A program made the position numbers and the translations under genes. A DNA stretch of 60,145 nucleotides from Prevotellaceae bacterium (GTDB lineage: Bacteria; Bacteroidota; Bacteroidia; Bacteroidales; Bacteroidaceae). Positions 8,146-17,302 of this stretch are shown in pieces. The first letter of the stretch is position 1. Every line of letters starts with the position of its first letter. Under the pieces are notes generated by a model, which searched no databases, was not told the origin of the DNA, and saw nothing but the letters and a program-made list of their open reading frames with translations. The stretch covers positions 1 to 60,145 of the forward strand of contig JAFLUT010000004.1 in the NCBI GenBank assembly GCA_022508665.1, read 5' to 3'.

Positions 8146-8619
8146 TTAGTTCATAATAGCTAAATCGAAAGAAACTTGTTTAGGGCAGTCCAAACAAATG
8201 GTCATTGGCCCTGACCGTCCACACAATGCCCTCCATGTCCAATGGGGCGACCAGAACTCTAAATGAATCAGTCTCTTGCCACAATCCGGGCATACATCAC
8301 GCCAATGGAGTGTAACTTTATCAGGATGTTCCATCATGCTGCCAATTACATCTTCCCAAGGGAAGAAGACCTTCCTTGCGGACTCTGGAACATCATCGGC
8401 TGATCCTTGGGAGTTGGCTTTTTCCTTCCTTTCTTGTTCTCCCTCTGGTCTCAGCGCATTGCCTTGGTCAAACACCATGTCTGAGATGCAGTGTCTGAAA
8501 ATCGGTACTTGACTGCTTTTTGCTGTGTAGTCATGCATGATATCATCCAGCCCTTCCTCCTTCATGCAGAGCTTTTTCATCAGGTCTCTGACAAGGGCTT
8601 CAACTATTTCTTTTTTCAT
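8146..8619 (-). CDS. zinc-ribbon-like protein of unknown function
   Basis: The ATG at 8619 (MKKEIVEALVRDL) is preferred over a start 42 bases upstream, which adds a stretch unlike the rest. The C-terminal third carries a CPDCGK pair and, about 25 residues later, C-x8-CLDC, a plausible four-Cys zinc site. The middle contains the tryptophan-rich FWSPHWTWRALCG. No known family is recognised. It lies between the RsiV-like lipoprotein and the AAA+ gene on the same strand with gaps under 100 bases. Confidence 0.5.
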   Translation of the reverse strand: MKKEIVEALVRDLMKKLCMKEEGLDDIMHDYTAKSSQVPIFRHCISDMVFDQGNALRPEGEQERKEKANSQGSADDVPESARKVFFPWEDVIGSMMEHPDKVTLHWRDVCPDCGKRLIHLEFWSPHWTWRALCGRSGPMTICLDCPKQVSFDLAIMN

Positions 8620-8668
8620 ATATAATTTGTTATTTTGGATGTATTCTATAAAAACTGTCACTCCATAG

Positions 8669-9625
8669 TCAGTTTGTCAACCCAACACACCACAGAGCCT
8701 TTTCTGTCAGGCAATGTTTAATCCGGTTGTAAGGAACAGGGAAATGAAATACCCCTGCCGCAAAGCAGCTGATGGCATAGGGCTGAAAGGAAAATACGAT
8801 GCTATCCTTAGTCAAGCCTGCGCAAGGAAGTGTGAAACCTCCTGTCTTGTTCCCTTTTTCATCCTTATTTGACACATATTCCATAATGTCCGGATTCCAT
8901 TTTTTGTATTGAGATGTCTTTTTTGCTTCTTCGAGCAAGATGGTTAGGACTTCATCCATACACTCTGGCTTGAAGAGATAATCATTGTCGATTTCCTGCT
9001 GATGCACATGGTCATACGACACGAGCTTTTCTGTATAGTAACCATGTGTGCCGCCATTGTATTCATGTGTAAATTTCAGATAGGACACGAATCTGTCCGT
9101 GCAGACCTTGGCTTGAAGTTCCACGCATAGAAACACAGAGAGCTTATAGTCTTCATCATCTATGTTAAAATCTCCATACTCATCCCTTTTATCATCAAAA
9201 TACTGTCTGGAAGCATATTGGGCTACCCCATTGTCATCACAGATATTCACTACCGAAGTTTCTTCTGTTGATGATGTCCCCGTGATTTCAGTGAAAAGCC
9301 ACCGTCTGATCGTTGAAGCATTCCGGATGGAAGATTTTGGGAAATCAACAGCCAATTCATAGTGTGCATTTGCCCCGACATCCGTGATACTGTCAAACTT
9401 ATACCTGTAATATGACGGCTGCATCTCTGAGTGCAAGGATAATTCTGGCAGGGTGTCATCGACAATCGTATCAATAAGAACCGAATCCATAGTCTTGGAA
9501 ATATCCACAGAGTCTTTGCAGGATTCAGAGTCCATACGATTGGAACGGGATAAACTCCCTCCACATCCTCCTGTTACTGCAACAAGGAGTACCAATAAGG
9601 TGACAAACAAACCCGTCTTTTTCAT
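8669..9625 (-). CDS. RsiV-like (DUF3298) lipoprotein
   Basis: Translation from the ATG at 9625 gives a lipoprotein signal with the lipobox VTGGC; an upstream in-frame start at 9700 would bury this signal and was rejected. The C-terminal domain follows the DUF3298/DUF4163 pattern of RsiV: a strand-rich region with YNGGTHGYY, then a helix with MDEVLTILLEEAKK, and finally the FSFQPYAISCFAAG motif. In RsiV this fold binds lysozyme and controls a sigma factor; here there is no adjacent anti-sigma segment, so only the extracytoplasmic sensing fold is supported. Confidence 0.7.
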   Translation of the reverse strand: MKKTGLFVTLLVLLVAVTGGCGGSLSRSNRMDSESCKDSVDISKTMDSVLIDTIVDDTLPELSLHSEMQPSYYRYKFDSITDVGANAHYELAVDFPKSSIRNASTIRRWLFTEITGTSSTEETSVVNICDDNGVAQYASRQYFDDKRDEYGDFNIDDEDYKLSVFLCVELQAKVCTDRFVSYLKFTHEYNGGTHGYYTEKLVSYDHVHQQEIDNDYLFKPECMDEVLTILLEEAKKTSQYKKWNPDIMEYVSNKDEKGNKTGGFTLPCAGLTKDSIVFSFQPYAISCFAAGVFHFPVPYNRIKHCLTEKALWCVGLTN

Positions 9626-9683
9626 CTTTGCATAGTTTCTGTTGTTTAATTGGCAGTACTTAAAAGTGTGTGTGTTAGGCTGT

Positions 9684-11567
9684 TCACCCGATTTTGTCAA
9701 TGACCTTATCCTTCACTTCTTCCACGCCGTCAATTGCAGAGATGTGGGTCATGGCAGCTTGCAACTCCCCAAATGAATGGACGGCAAAGGATATGTTACA
9801 GTTCACGATGCAGTCCACTGTATTTGTGGTGAGAGAACTGATGGACAGGTGCAGCTCGTTGGTAATGCAGTTAATCATGTCAATCAAGAGATGATAGCGG
9901 TCAACTGCCATAATGTGTATGCTCACAGGATAGAGAACATCCGGATTGTCCTTGTAGTCAACCGAAACGATGGAGTCCCCCTGCTTGGATGCTTGCATGA
10001 TGGCTACAGGACAGTTGCGCTTGTGGATTGTGATGTTGCCGTCAGCCTCCTTGAAACCGATAACCTCCTCACCGGGGATTGGATGGCAGTTCTGGCAGAA
10101 ACAATAGCTTGGCTTCTCCTGCTTTGCGAAATAACTCTTCAGGAAACGCTTTGCCTTATAGGTCAGCACATAATCCTGCCAGTCTGCCTGTGGCTGGATC
10201 TCAGGACTGGTCACAATCTCGACCACATCGCCACGGTGCAGCTCGGTCTTGACGGAAGCCAGTTGTCCGTTGATGCGGGCATAGTGGGCATTCCGCCCGA
10301 TATGGCTGTGGATCTCGAAGGCAAAGTCAAGAACCGTAGCCCGCTTAGGCAGGTTGACAGGCTTTCCCTTGGGCGTGAAGACCATGATGTCGTCATTGTA
10401 GAACGTGGTCACGACATTCTCTATGAAGTCACCCTCTTTCTGGTGGAACTCCAGGTCACGCAGTACAGAACGGAACTTCTCAATCCAGCGGCGCACGTCA
10501 TCTTCCCTCCGTTCTGCCACCACACCGAGCTGTGAGGAGCGAACCATACGCTCGCTGCTGATATGCACCTCTTCCCAGCACCCGTAGTCTGAGAGCAACT
10601 GAACGTGGAACGACTGATAGCCGTTCTCCTTGGGAGAGTCGATGTAGTTGATGATGCCACATGGCTTCTCGTTGAAGATATTGGTCAGACGGGCATAGAT
10701 CTTCAGTGCCATGTCTTTTTCCTGCTCCATGTCCTCGCAGGGGAACATGACCTCCACGATATGGCGGAAAGGCACATGGCTGAAATCATCTCCAGACTTG
10801 CGCATCTTACGCCAGATGCTGTAATGAGTACGGTAGATGGTCTTTACTTTGACGTTCAGACCCTCTTTGGCAAGAATGTCCTGTATCCTGCCCATAAAGG
10901 CATGAAGGCGTTCCTGCTGGGTCTTCTTGTCTTTCTGAATCAATCCTGCGATTTGTTCATACTCATGAGGGCAGCGGTAGCGGAAGCTCAGGTTCTCCAG
11001 CTCAATCTTGACATTGTACAGCCCGAGACGGTTGGCAAGGGGAGCGTAGAAGAAGTCGGTCTCGCCGGCAATCTTCATCTGCTTGTCAGGGCGCATGCTT
11101 TCCAACGTGCGCATATTGTGCAGGCGGTCGGCAAGCTTTACCAGCAGGGCACGGATGTCATAGTGGATGGAGTTGAGAATCTGCTTGTAGTTGTCCACCT
11201 GCTTCGACATCTCATACTGCTCCTTGCTCTGCTTTGTCACCACGCTGACGAGAAATGCCACGTCCTTTCCGAAACGCAGCTGAATGTCGTCCATTGTGTA
11301 GTCGGTGTCCTCCACCACGTCGTGCAGAAAGGCAGCGATGACGGGATTGGCTCCAAGCATCAGCTCCTCGGCTACGATGGTGGCCACGGCGATGGGATGG
11401 AAGATATAGGGTTCCCCGGACTTGCGTTTCTGGTCAGCATGTGCCTCCCGTGCAAGCTCAAAGGCTTCACGGATTCTTGCCATGTCCCCTGCGGACACTC
11501 TCTTTTCCATCACTGAGAAAACCTTCTGGGCCTTCTCCTGAATCATCATGTCGTAGTTCTGCTTCAT
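9684..11567 (-). CDS. RSH-family protein, hydrolase intact, synthetase degenerate
   Basis: The domain order is that of Rel/SpoT: HD hydrolase, nucleotidyltransferase, TGS, conserved Cys region and ACT. The (p)ppGpp hydrolase site is intact, with HDVVED at residues 82-87 and KLADRLHN near residue 144. The synthetase is not. The usual RxKxxYSI motif reads IYRTHYSI, the DLRAIRV block reads VPFRHIVEV and so loses its Asp, and RFKDYI reads GIINYI. NGYQS is kept. At 627 residues it is shorter than the usual 730-750. I infer an alarmone hydrolase, probably a second RSH beside the housekeeping Rel, with TGS/ACT sensing. Confidence 0.85.
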   Translation of the reverse strand: MKQNYDMMIQEKAQKVFSVMEKRVSAGDMARIREAFELAREAHADQKRKSGEPYIFHPIAVATIVAEELMLGANPVIAAFLHDVVEDTDYTMDDIQLRFGKDVAFLVSVVTKQSKEQYEMSKQVDNYKQILNSIHYDIRALLVKLADRLHNMRTLESMRPDKQMKIAGETDFFYAPLANRLGLYNVKIELENLSFRYRCPHEYEQIAGLIQKDKKTQQERLHAFMGRIQDILAKEGLNVKVKTIYRTHYSIWRKMRKSGDDFSHVPFRHIVEVMFPCEDMEQEKDMALKIYARLTNIFNEKPCGIINYIDSPKENGYQSFHVQLLSDYGCWEEVHISSERMVRSSQLGVVAERREDDVRRWIEKFRSVLRDLEFHQKEGDFIENVVTTFYNDDIMVFTPKGKPVNLPKRATVLDFAFEIHSHIGRNAHYARINGQLASVKTELHRGDVVEIVTSPEIQPQADWQDYVLTYKAKRFLKSYFAKQEKPSYCFCQNCHPIPGEEVIGFKEADGNITIHKRNCPVAIMQASKQGDSIVSVDYKDNPDVLYPVSIHIMAVDRYHLLIDMINCITNELHLSISSLTTNTVDCIVNCNISFAVHSFGELQAAMTHISAIDGVEEVKDKVIDKIG

Positions 11568-11647
11568 AACCTTGCAACTTTAATCGTTCAACATCTTGTA
11601 TGTATCTATGGTTATTGAGTGCCCAAAGTAACCAAAACTATCGCCCA

Positions 11648-11683
11648 AAATAAAAAAGCCCCCCAATTTGTGGATTGGGAGGC
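11648..11683 (-). terminator. rho-independent terminator after the PP2C gene
   Basis: On the minus strand GCCTCCCAAT pairs with ATTGGGGGGC across a 6-base loop and is followed immediately by TTTTTTATTTT. It lies 30 bases past the stop of the PP2C gene and ahead of the RSH gene, so the two belong to separate transcription units. Confidence 0.85.
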
Positions 11684-11713
11684 AATATGAGTGATGTTTA
11701 TACTGATACTTAT

Positions 11714-12382
11714 CTATTCCATCTCAATGATAATGGCAGTGTAGTTGTCTCCTGCTTTTTCCTCGCAGATTGCCTTGTATTTCTCAGCAACCTGCTCAAC
11801 GTCCTTGGCACATTGCAGGGTATGGAGCAGTGTCTCATCATCAATGGCATTATACAGACCGTCCGTACATAGCAGGATGCGGTCAAGCGGCTGGAGCTGG
11901 ATTGTCCTAACATCCGGCACGGCATCTTCAGGATGGCGGGTAAAGAACGCCTTGTTGATATAGGGCAGACTGATGGAGCTTGATTCTATATGGTCGATGG
12001 TACGGTATCTTACGTTGCCCTTGATGTCTATGACATAGCAGCGGCTGTCGCCGGCATGAGCAATGGTAGCCTGGTTTCCTTCAATGCTGCACATCACAAG
12101 GGTTGTTCCCATCTGGTAGTAGCCAGACTTTTCATCCAAAGCCTTGCTTGCAGCCTTTGACGCATCCATGATTTTTTGCTCCGAATCTGGCATATCGGGA
12201 TTGTCCTGCCAGTATTCCGTAAACGAATCGCATATCGTCTGGCTGGCAATCTCCCCACAGGAATGACCGCCCATGCCGTCACAAACGACAAACAAGGTAC
12301 GGTTATCACTGATTTCCGCTATATTGCAGCTGTCCTCGTTGTTCATACGAGGTCCTTTCTCTGAGAATTGACAGTATTTCAT
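11714..12382 (-). CDS. PP2C-family serine/threonine phosphatase
   Basis: The metal-binding motifs of PPM/PP2C phosphatases are all present: NNEDSC near residue 14, VCDGMGGH near residue 33, HAGDSRCY near residue 107 and CTDGLYNAI near residue 176. The protein is a stand-alone 222-residue catalytic domain, cytoplasmic, like Stp/PrpC. It should dephosphorylate Ser/Thr-phosphorylated proteins. No kinase is encoded in the window. It precedes a strong terminator and follows the archaemetzincin locus by 7 bases. PP2C together with a TerY-like VWA protein recalls TerY-phosphorylation systems. Confidence 0.92.
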   Translation of the reverse strand: MKYCQFSEKGPRMNNEDSCNIAEISDNRTLFVVCDGMGGHSCGEIASQTICDSFTEYWQDNPDMPDSEQKIMDASKAASKALDEKSGYYQMGTTLVMCSIEGNQATIAHAGDSRCYVIDIKGNVRYRTIDHIESSSISLPYINKAFFTRHPEDAVPDVRTIQLQPLDRILLCTDGLYNAIDDETLLHTLQCAKDVEQVAEKYKAICEEKAGDNYTAIIIEME

Positions 12383-12389
12383 ATTTCTT

Positions 12390-13042
12390 TTATTTGATAG
12401 TCCACCCCTTACTATTCAGGAACTTCTTACATTGCCCACAAAAAGAAGGGTTCTGTGAGAACTTGTTGCCATGCTCCGCATCCACCATGAAGCAATGCTC
12501 ATCGCTGCAATGGTTCAATCCAAAGGAATGTCCGAGTTCGTGCATCATCAGTTTCACCAGATGGTCGTTACTGTGCGGTTTTCCCGATGGGCGCGTGGAA
12601 GACATGACGGCAACGTATGCACCCACAGGACTTACACCGAATATGCCGTAAGTGGACGATATTTCATTTGCCTTATAGATGACCTCATTCGTCAGGCCAA
12701 GGACTACATCCCCTTTACGGAGCTTGCTGAGGTCTTTCAACAACCCCGTACCGCTATATCGGTGCGTTCTTTGTTGTAATATTCCTTCGGTAATGCTATA
12801 GGCTTTGCCTGCAAAGAGACGAATGGATAGACTTTCTTCAGGACTTCTTCCAGCATCCGTGCTTTGTCAGTAGGAAAATCATCATAGCTGTATAAACGGA
12901 TACATCGGGGAGAATTGTTTTTCTTGGCGGTTTTATGTGACTCCGTATTTTGAGCAGGAACGCCATTATCGTTCCCACCTTGACATGCAATAAGCATATT
13001 GCATATCAGCATCATGATGCATTGACAGAGAAATTTATTCAT
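12390..13042 (-). pseudogene. archaemetzincin-like zinc peptidase, frameshifted
   Basis: The upstream frame (13042-12737) gives a lipoprotein signal (MLICNMLIAC) and the archaemetzincin N-terminal half. The downstream frame (12743-12390) gives the catalytic half: HELGHSFGLNHC, then CFM and a C-x2-C pair near the end, which is the HExxHxxGxxHC...CxM...CxxC signature of archaemetzincins. Across about 12750-12770 the reading YYNKERT continues as RYSGTGLLKDLSKL in the other frame, so a single base is missing or added. The active site is intact. Either the gene is dead or the sequence contains a one-base error. An exported archaemetzincin is unusual. Confidence 0.75.
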
Positions 13043-13571
13043 AATAGTATAAATTGCTATAATTGAATCGAGTTAATTCTGACTGGGTATCATCCAAACT
13101 TTTCATCCGGGCTGGGATTTCCTCCAAACTGTATGCTTCAATACAGTTTTTCAACCGGAGAGCAAACCTCTCTCTTTCCTTGTAGATTTCGTCCTCTGTG
13201 GCAGGGATTCCCTGCTCTATGGCTTCCTGCAATTCTGAGATAATCATGCCGGAGAACAGTCCGTGAAGTCCATACCGCTTGGCAAACTGGTTGGCATGGC
13301 ACCAGATTCCGATGCAGGTTTTGTCCCAGAGGAACTGGACGTGACGGTCTGTAATCATGAATCGTTCATACTTACCGTTCTTACTTGGCTTTGAGAAAAG
13401 GCCGTACTCATTGCCATGCCCCAACATCACAATAGTATCGCTTGCACGAATAGCGCGAATCACGTCAGAATTCGTGCTTGCCTCTGTTACATGAGAAATT
13501 AAGTCTTCTCGTGTATCGTATAGTACAGAGAGGAACTGTGTAGTTGGGTCGTTGGCATGTATAACGGTCAT
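13035..13571 (-). CDS. possible clan CD (caspase-like) cysteine peptidase
   Basis: Clan CD peptidases place the catalytic His and Cys right after hydrophobic strands. Here TIVMLGHGNEYG gives His52 and CIGIWCHANQF gives Cys91, both after a run of hydrophobic residues, with a spacing typical of caspase-like folds. The protein is 178 residues and has no signal peptide. The C-terminal half is helical and charged. Overlap of 8 bases with the archaemetzincin gene suggests co-translation. I could not match it to a named family, so the peptidase call is an inference from the His-Gly and Cys blocks. Confidence 0.45.
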   Translation of the reverse strand: MTVIHANDPTTQFLSVLYDTREDLISHVTEASTNSDVIRAIRASDTIVMLGHGNEYGLFSKPSKNGKYERFMITDRHVQFLWDKTCIGIWCHANQFAKRYGLHGLFSGMIISELQEAIEQGIPATEDEIYKERERFALRLKNCIEAYSLEEIPARMKSLDDTQSELTRFNYSNLYYYE

Positions 13572-13597
13572 TGCAGTAATCTATTCGTCGAAGGGAT

Positions 13598-14626
13598 TTA
13601 TTTTTCATCTTTGAGGATAACTTGCCCGTCCTTTTTGACCAGCAGGTATTCATGATGCTCGAAAACACCATCTGACACAGGAGTATTCTCACTATAGCCA
13701 ACAATATATTCATATCCGCCGTTGGTGAAAATGTATATATCCTTGTCATCATCATATTTGCCACCAATAATAACAAGGTCTGGTTGTTCGGACATATCAG
13801 CCTTGAATGACCATGATGCATAACGGAGTGTGCCGTTGCCGTCTATATTGTCTATACGGACAATGTAGTCTTTTGTCCTGAAATAGCGCACAAGCCGGAC
13901 ATAGTCGGACAATGACTGATGCAGTTTTTTATGCGGTACATCTCCTTTTTCTACAAATTCCTTGCCGTTGAAATGATACAACCTGTACCTGTCGCTGATA
14001 ACAGGAATAGTTTCATCAACATAGATGACGATTGGGATATATAAGTCTCTTGCCTTAGCGTCATACTCAAACAGCCAGTTCCAGCCTTCGCCGTTGGTCG
14101 TATGGTACCAATCGGATATGACATAGTTTATTTCCAGTCCGCATTCGTCAAGGTCGTCGCCGCCGTCAAATACAGCGACATTCTTCAGCGTGTCATTGTC
14201 AATCATGAAGCCGTCCAGCCACATATAGCCGTCATTGCTGGATACACGATGGCTTCTGGCCGTTATGTAATATGTCGTTCCGTCATCCTTTTTGATGGAA
14301 TGCACGGAGGACACCCAAGCCGGCATTTCCTCCTTTTCCCTCATGTCTATAGTCACAAGTTTGCCGTCTTTCGACAGAAACTGACAGAGAACACCAAAGT
14401 CCGGACACGTTCCTCCCAGACCAGTATTCCAACTGTGAAATCTCATTTTGCCATCCTCGGAAATGCAGGTGGAAAGCGTTTCCTTGTCTATGTCAATGGA
14501 ATCGGGGATATGCCACAGCGAATCTGACGATTCCGGATCCGCAGTAGTGATATTATTCTTTGACTGGTTTACGCATGAACAAAACAACCCCAGCAGCACT
14601 AATGATAATATAGATAGTTTTTTCAT
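13598..14626 (-). CDS. lipoprotein of unknown function
   Basis: A lipobox (GLFCSC) follows a short hydrophobic signal. The remaining 320 residues are beta-rich with many Tyr, Trp and Asp, resembling a periplasmic beta-propeller or beta-sandwich, for example GYMWLDGFMI and NGGYEYIVGYSEN. No catalytic motif is seen. The gene lies 10 bases after the ADP-ribosylglycohydrolase gene and 26 bases before the caspase-like gene on the same strand. Confidence 0.55.
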   Translation of the reverse strand: MKKLSILSLVLLGLFCSCVNQSKNNITTADPESSDSLWHIPDSIDIDKETLSTCISEDGKMRFHSWNTGLGGTCPDFGVLCQFLSKDGKLVTIDMREKEEMPAWVSSVHSIKKDDGTTYYITARSHRVSSNDGYMWLDGFMIDNDTLKNVAVFDGGDDLDECGLEINYVISDWYHTTNGEGWNWLFEYDAKARDLYIPIVIYVDETIPVISDRYRLYHFNGKEFVEKGDVPHKKLHQSLSDYVRLVRYFRTKDYIVRIDNIDGNGTLRYASWSFKADMSEQPDLVIIGGKYDDDKDIYIFTNGGYEYIVGYSENTPVSDGVFEHHEYLLVKKDGQVILKDEK

Positions 14627-14636
14627 CTTTTTATAC

Positions 14637-15701
14637 TTACATTGTTGTTATCTCGCCTCTATAGAGGCCATCTGCCATGTGGAGTATGATATCGTGCATT
14701 TCCAAGTCATCCTTGTAGAATTGCGGAATAGCGGCATAGCCGATGGCAGCACCAAGGATATTGCCAGTCACGGCACCTGTGCTGTCGCTGTCGCCTTTAT
14801 GGTTGACGGAAGCAATCATGGCTTCCTCAAAGCTGTCGAAATGCTTCAAGGAACAATACAGCGCAATAGCCAAGGCTTCTTCTCCTATCCATCCTTCGCC
14901 AAGGCAACTGATATTCTCCAAGTCACTTTTGCCGTTATCAAGCAAGAGAATGGCTTGCTCTGCCAGTTCTGCCATACGTTCTATGTCGTTATGGTATGTA
15001 ACGTATTGTTTGTGCAGTTCCTCAACTCCTTCCATGATATACCGTTTCATACTTTCCTGTGTCGGTTCACTGTCGAGTGCCAAACGGTAAATAATATGAG
15101 ACATCAAGGAGGCCGGGATAAAACCCAAGGGATGCTGGTGGGTAATCTCTGCGGCTTCACCAGCTAGTTTATCTGCTTCTTCTATGCTCATTCTATCTTG
15201 AACAGCGGCATAGAGGGGTATCGGAGCAATGCGCATTACACCGCCACAGCCCTTGCTGTTGTTCATTGGATCCTTTCCCCGATAGATGGCATCCAAAGAA
15301 TTTATGCAGGTAATACCTGGAGCACGGCGATGGTTCATTTCAGGAATGTCAGTAATCCAGCAATCCTTGTATTTTGGTGTTTTCTTTCCGACTTGGGTCA
15401 GATACCACTCAATATATGCCCTGCAAATACCATATTTCGGGGATATGTTCTGCTTTTTGGCGTTCAGAAGTCCATTGGCTGTGTAAAGTGTCATCTGTGT
15501 ATCGTCTGACACGACTGCCTTACCTGCTTGTCCTGTCCCATCAAGCCAGTGCTGCCTTGTGTCCAGTCGGGTGATGCCACGCTCACCATAGTGGGCTTGG
15601 ATTCCCTCATAGGACGAAATAAACTCTACCGGATATCCTAATGCATCACCTATGGCTCCGCCTATCAGCGACCCTCTGATTCTGTCTTGTAATGTATTCA
15701 T
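14637..15701 (-). CDS. ADP-ribosylglycohydrolase (DraG family)
   Basis: The protein has the DraG/ARH signatures: GGAIGDALGYPVEF near residue 15, the metal-binding SDDTQMT near residue 64, a KGCGGVMRIAP block near residue 150, and the second metal site DSDSTGAVTGNILGA near residue 307. Such enzymes remove ADP-ribose from modified proteins or small molecules using two metal ions. Its start overlaps the stop of the NADAR-like/nucleotidase fusion by four bases. The neighbouring NADAR-like genes and the macro-like module point to ADP-ribose processing as the job of this part of the operon. Confidence 0.92.
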   Translation of the reverse strand: MNTLQDRIRGSLIGGAIGDALGYPVEFISSYEGIQAHYGERGITRLDTRQHWLDGTGQAGKAVVSDDTQMTLYTANGLLNAKKQNISPKYGICRAYIEWYLTQVGKKTPKYKDCWITDIPEMNHRRAPGITCINSLDAIYRGKDPMNNSKGCGGVMRIAPIPLYAAVQDRMSIEEADKLAGEAAEITHQHPLGFIPASLMSHIIYRLALDSEPTQESMKRYIMEGVEELHKQYVTYHNDIERMAELAEQAILLLDNGKSDLENISCLGEGWIGEEALAIALYCSLKHFDSFEEAMIASVNHKGDSDSTGAVTGNILGAAIGYAAIPQFYKDDLEMHDIILHMADGLYRGEITTM

Positions 15702-16738
15702 TGCTCTATTGATTTTACTATGTTTTCTGCGTGTCTGTCTGCCAGATCGTCAAAAGACTTGATAAAGTCAAGATGTTCCTTGCTCACAACTCCGAGATAG
15801 GCAAGCACACTGTTCCAGTCGGGGAACTTCTCTGAGCCGAGCTCAATCCATTCGCCAGAGAACTCACTCGTGCCGTTTTTGCCACGGTCATCTATCAGAT
15901 AGTCTCCCTGGCATAAGTCCTTGCGATGGGTGATGACCATGCGCTTGTGAAATACGTCATCAAGATATCGTGTCACCCACTTTACTTTGTCCGACCACGA
16001 CGAGTGATTCTTCCAAGGAGCCATAGAGAGAATGAACAGGTCATAGTGCTTCTGCAACTCATGCACCGCCTCTATGGCACCCGGCATCGGCTTCATCAGC
16101 CCAAACAACCCCGGAATCTCATCCAGCCGACCTTCGTATTCCTTCTTGACTTCCTCACAGACTTGTGCCAGACCAGACTCAAAATCCACCAATACGCCGT
16201 CCATATCGATGAACACACGCTTCTTCCTTTCAAGATGCTTGTCACGCTTGTCATAGTTGTCACGCAGTTCGGTGAGTATCTGGCAGAACTCCTGCTCAGT
16301 AAGGATGGTCTTGTATGGGTCTCGTTCCCCTCGGCTATGGAAGAGTGTCTTGCCCCTCGTTGTCATCAGTGCTGTGCGGAAACGCTCGTTTTGTTCAAAC
16401 ATGGCTGTATATGCCCGGCGAACCAATTGCAGGTATTCCTCCGATTGCCTGTCTATGGCGATTCCTTTCCACCATACAATCTGGTCAGTCTGCCAGCCTG
16501 TAGATGTCATCTTCTTGGCATTCTTGCCTTTCATGGAGCATATCTGACGCTGCTTGTCCTTGTCTTTCTGCTTTAATGACTGGAGGAAACCTTCCATGCT
16601 GCCGCAGACAACTCCGTCGAAATGGAAGCTGTTGCTGCACAGATTCGACAACACATCTGAGGGGTAGCTACTCTTTGACCAGATGTCAACAGCCTTGCCA
16701 CGCCATACTAACCACTTTATGTTTAACCTCTTAATCAT
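15698..16738 (-). CDS. NADAR-like / 5'(3')-deoxyribonucleotidase fusion
   Basis: Residues about 20-160 resemble NADAR (YbiA) domains: LSNLCSNSFHFDG, then the SMEGFLQSLK helix with its acidic residue, a Trp-rich middle and the GKTLFHS...QEFCQILTELR end. NADAR enzymes hydrolyse ADP-ribose attached to nucleobases. Residues about 168-320 are a HAD phosphatase of the NT5C type, with FIDMDGVLVDFES, ILSMAPWKNHSSW and YLIDDRGKNG. Such nucleotidases dephosphorylate deoxynucleotides. The fusion suggests that a base or nucleotide released or repaired by the first domain is handled by the second. The NADAR assignment is pattern-based, the NT5C one firm. Confidence 0.72.
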   Translation of the reverse strand: MIKRLNIKWLVWRGKAVDIWSKSSYPSDVLSNLCSNSFHFDGVVCGSMEGFLQSLKQKDKDKQRQICSMKGKNAKKMTSTGWQTDQIVWWKGIAIDRQSEEYLQLVRRAYTAMFEQNERFRTALMTTRGKTLFHSRGERDPYKTILTEQEFCQILTELRDNYDKRDKHLERKKRVFIDMDGVLVDFESGLAQVCEEVKKEYEGRLDEIPGLFGLMKPMPGAIEAVHELQKHYDLFILSMAPWKNHSSWSDKVKWVTRYLDDVFHKRMVITHRKDLCQGDYLIDDRGKNGTSEFSGEWIELGSEKFPDWNSVLAYLGVVSKEHLDFIKSFDDLADRHAENIVKSIEQ

Positions 16739-16756
16739 TTTTTAATAATCCATTAA

Positions 16757-17302
16757 TCAGAAAATATAATCCTCTTCAACACCACACCAGTTTGGCCACA
16801 TTCGAGGATATAAGACTCGTTTGTATTCGTCTTTCCTCTCTTCTCTCAAATCTGTTAGTATCATGCAAAATTCTTGATCAGTCAGGAGTGTCTTGTGTGA
16901 ATCATTTCTGCCACTGTCATATTGTAATTGTTTCCCAACGGTTGACATCAAAGCGTTACGAAAACGACCACACCACAAGTACATCGCAATATACGCATTA
17001 CGCACCAACTGATTATACTCCGATGATTGACGGTTTATAGCACGTCCTTTCCACCATACAGTCTGGTCTTTTTGCCAGTCTGAAATGGAATGCAGTCGTG
17101 CCTCAGTTCCTTTCATCCCACAGATTTTACGCTGTATCTCTGTGTCCTGATATTTGAGGGATTGGAGGAATCCTTCCATGCAACCACAAGATACCTCATC
17201 GAATCGAAAATCATTGCCACAAAGGTTAGATAAGATGTCTTCCGGATGGCTGCCCTTAGCGCATATATCTGTTGTCTTAATAACTATAGTCTCCATCTTC
17301 AT
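16757..17302 (-). CDS. NADAR-like protein
   Basis: This 181-residue protein parallels the N-terminal domain of the next gene through most of its length: EDILSNLCGNDFRFDE, CMEGFLQSLK, QKDQTVWWKGRAI, LVRNAYIAM and LTDQEFCMILTDLR all have direct counterparts. It has no phosphatase domain. It is therefore a stand-alone paralogue, probably formed by duplication. NADAR domains act on ADP-ribosylated nucleobases or related pyrimidine/purine intermediates. The two stand 18 bases apart on the same strand. Whether this copy is active cannot be read from the sequence, but the Glu in the MEGFLQ helix is kept. Confidence 0.65.
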   Translation of the reverse strand: MKMETIVIKTTDICAKGSHPEDILSNLCGNDFRFDEVSCGCMEGFLQSLKYQDTEIQRKICGMKGTEARLHSISDWQKDQTVWWKGRAINRQSSEYNQLVRNAYIAMYLWCGRFRNALMSTVGKQLQYDSGRNDSHKTLLTDQEFCMILTDLREERKDEYKRVLYPRMWPNWCGVEEDYIF

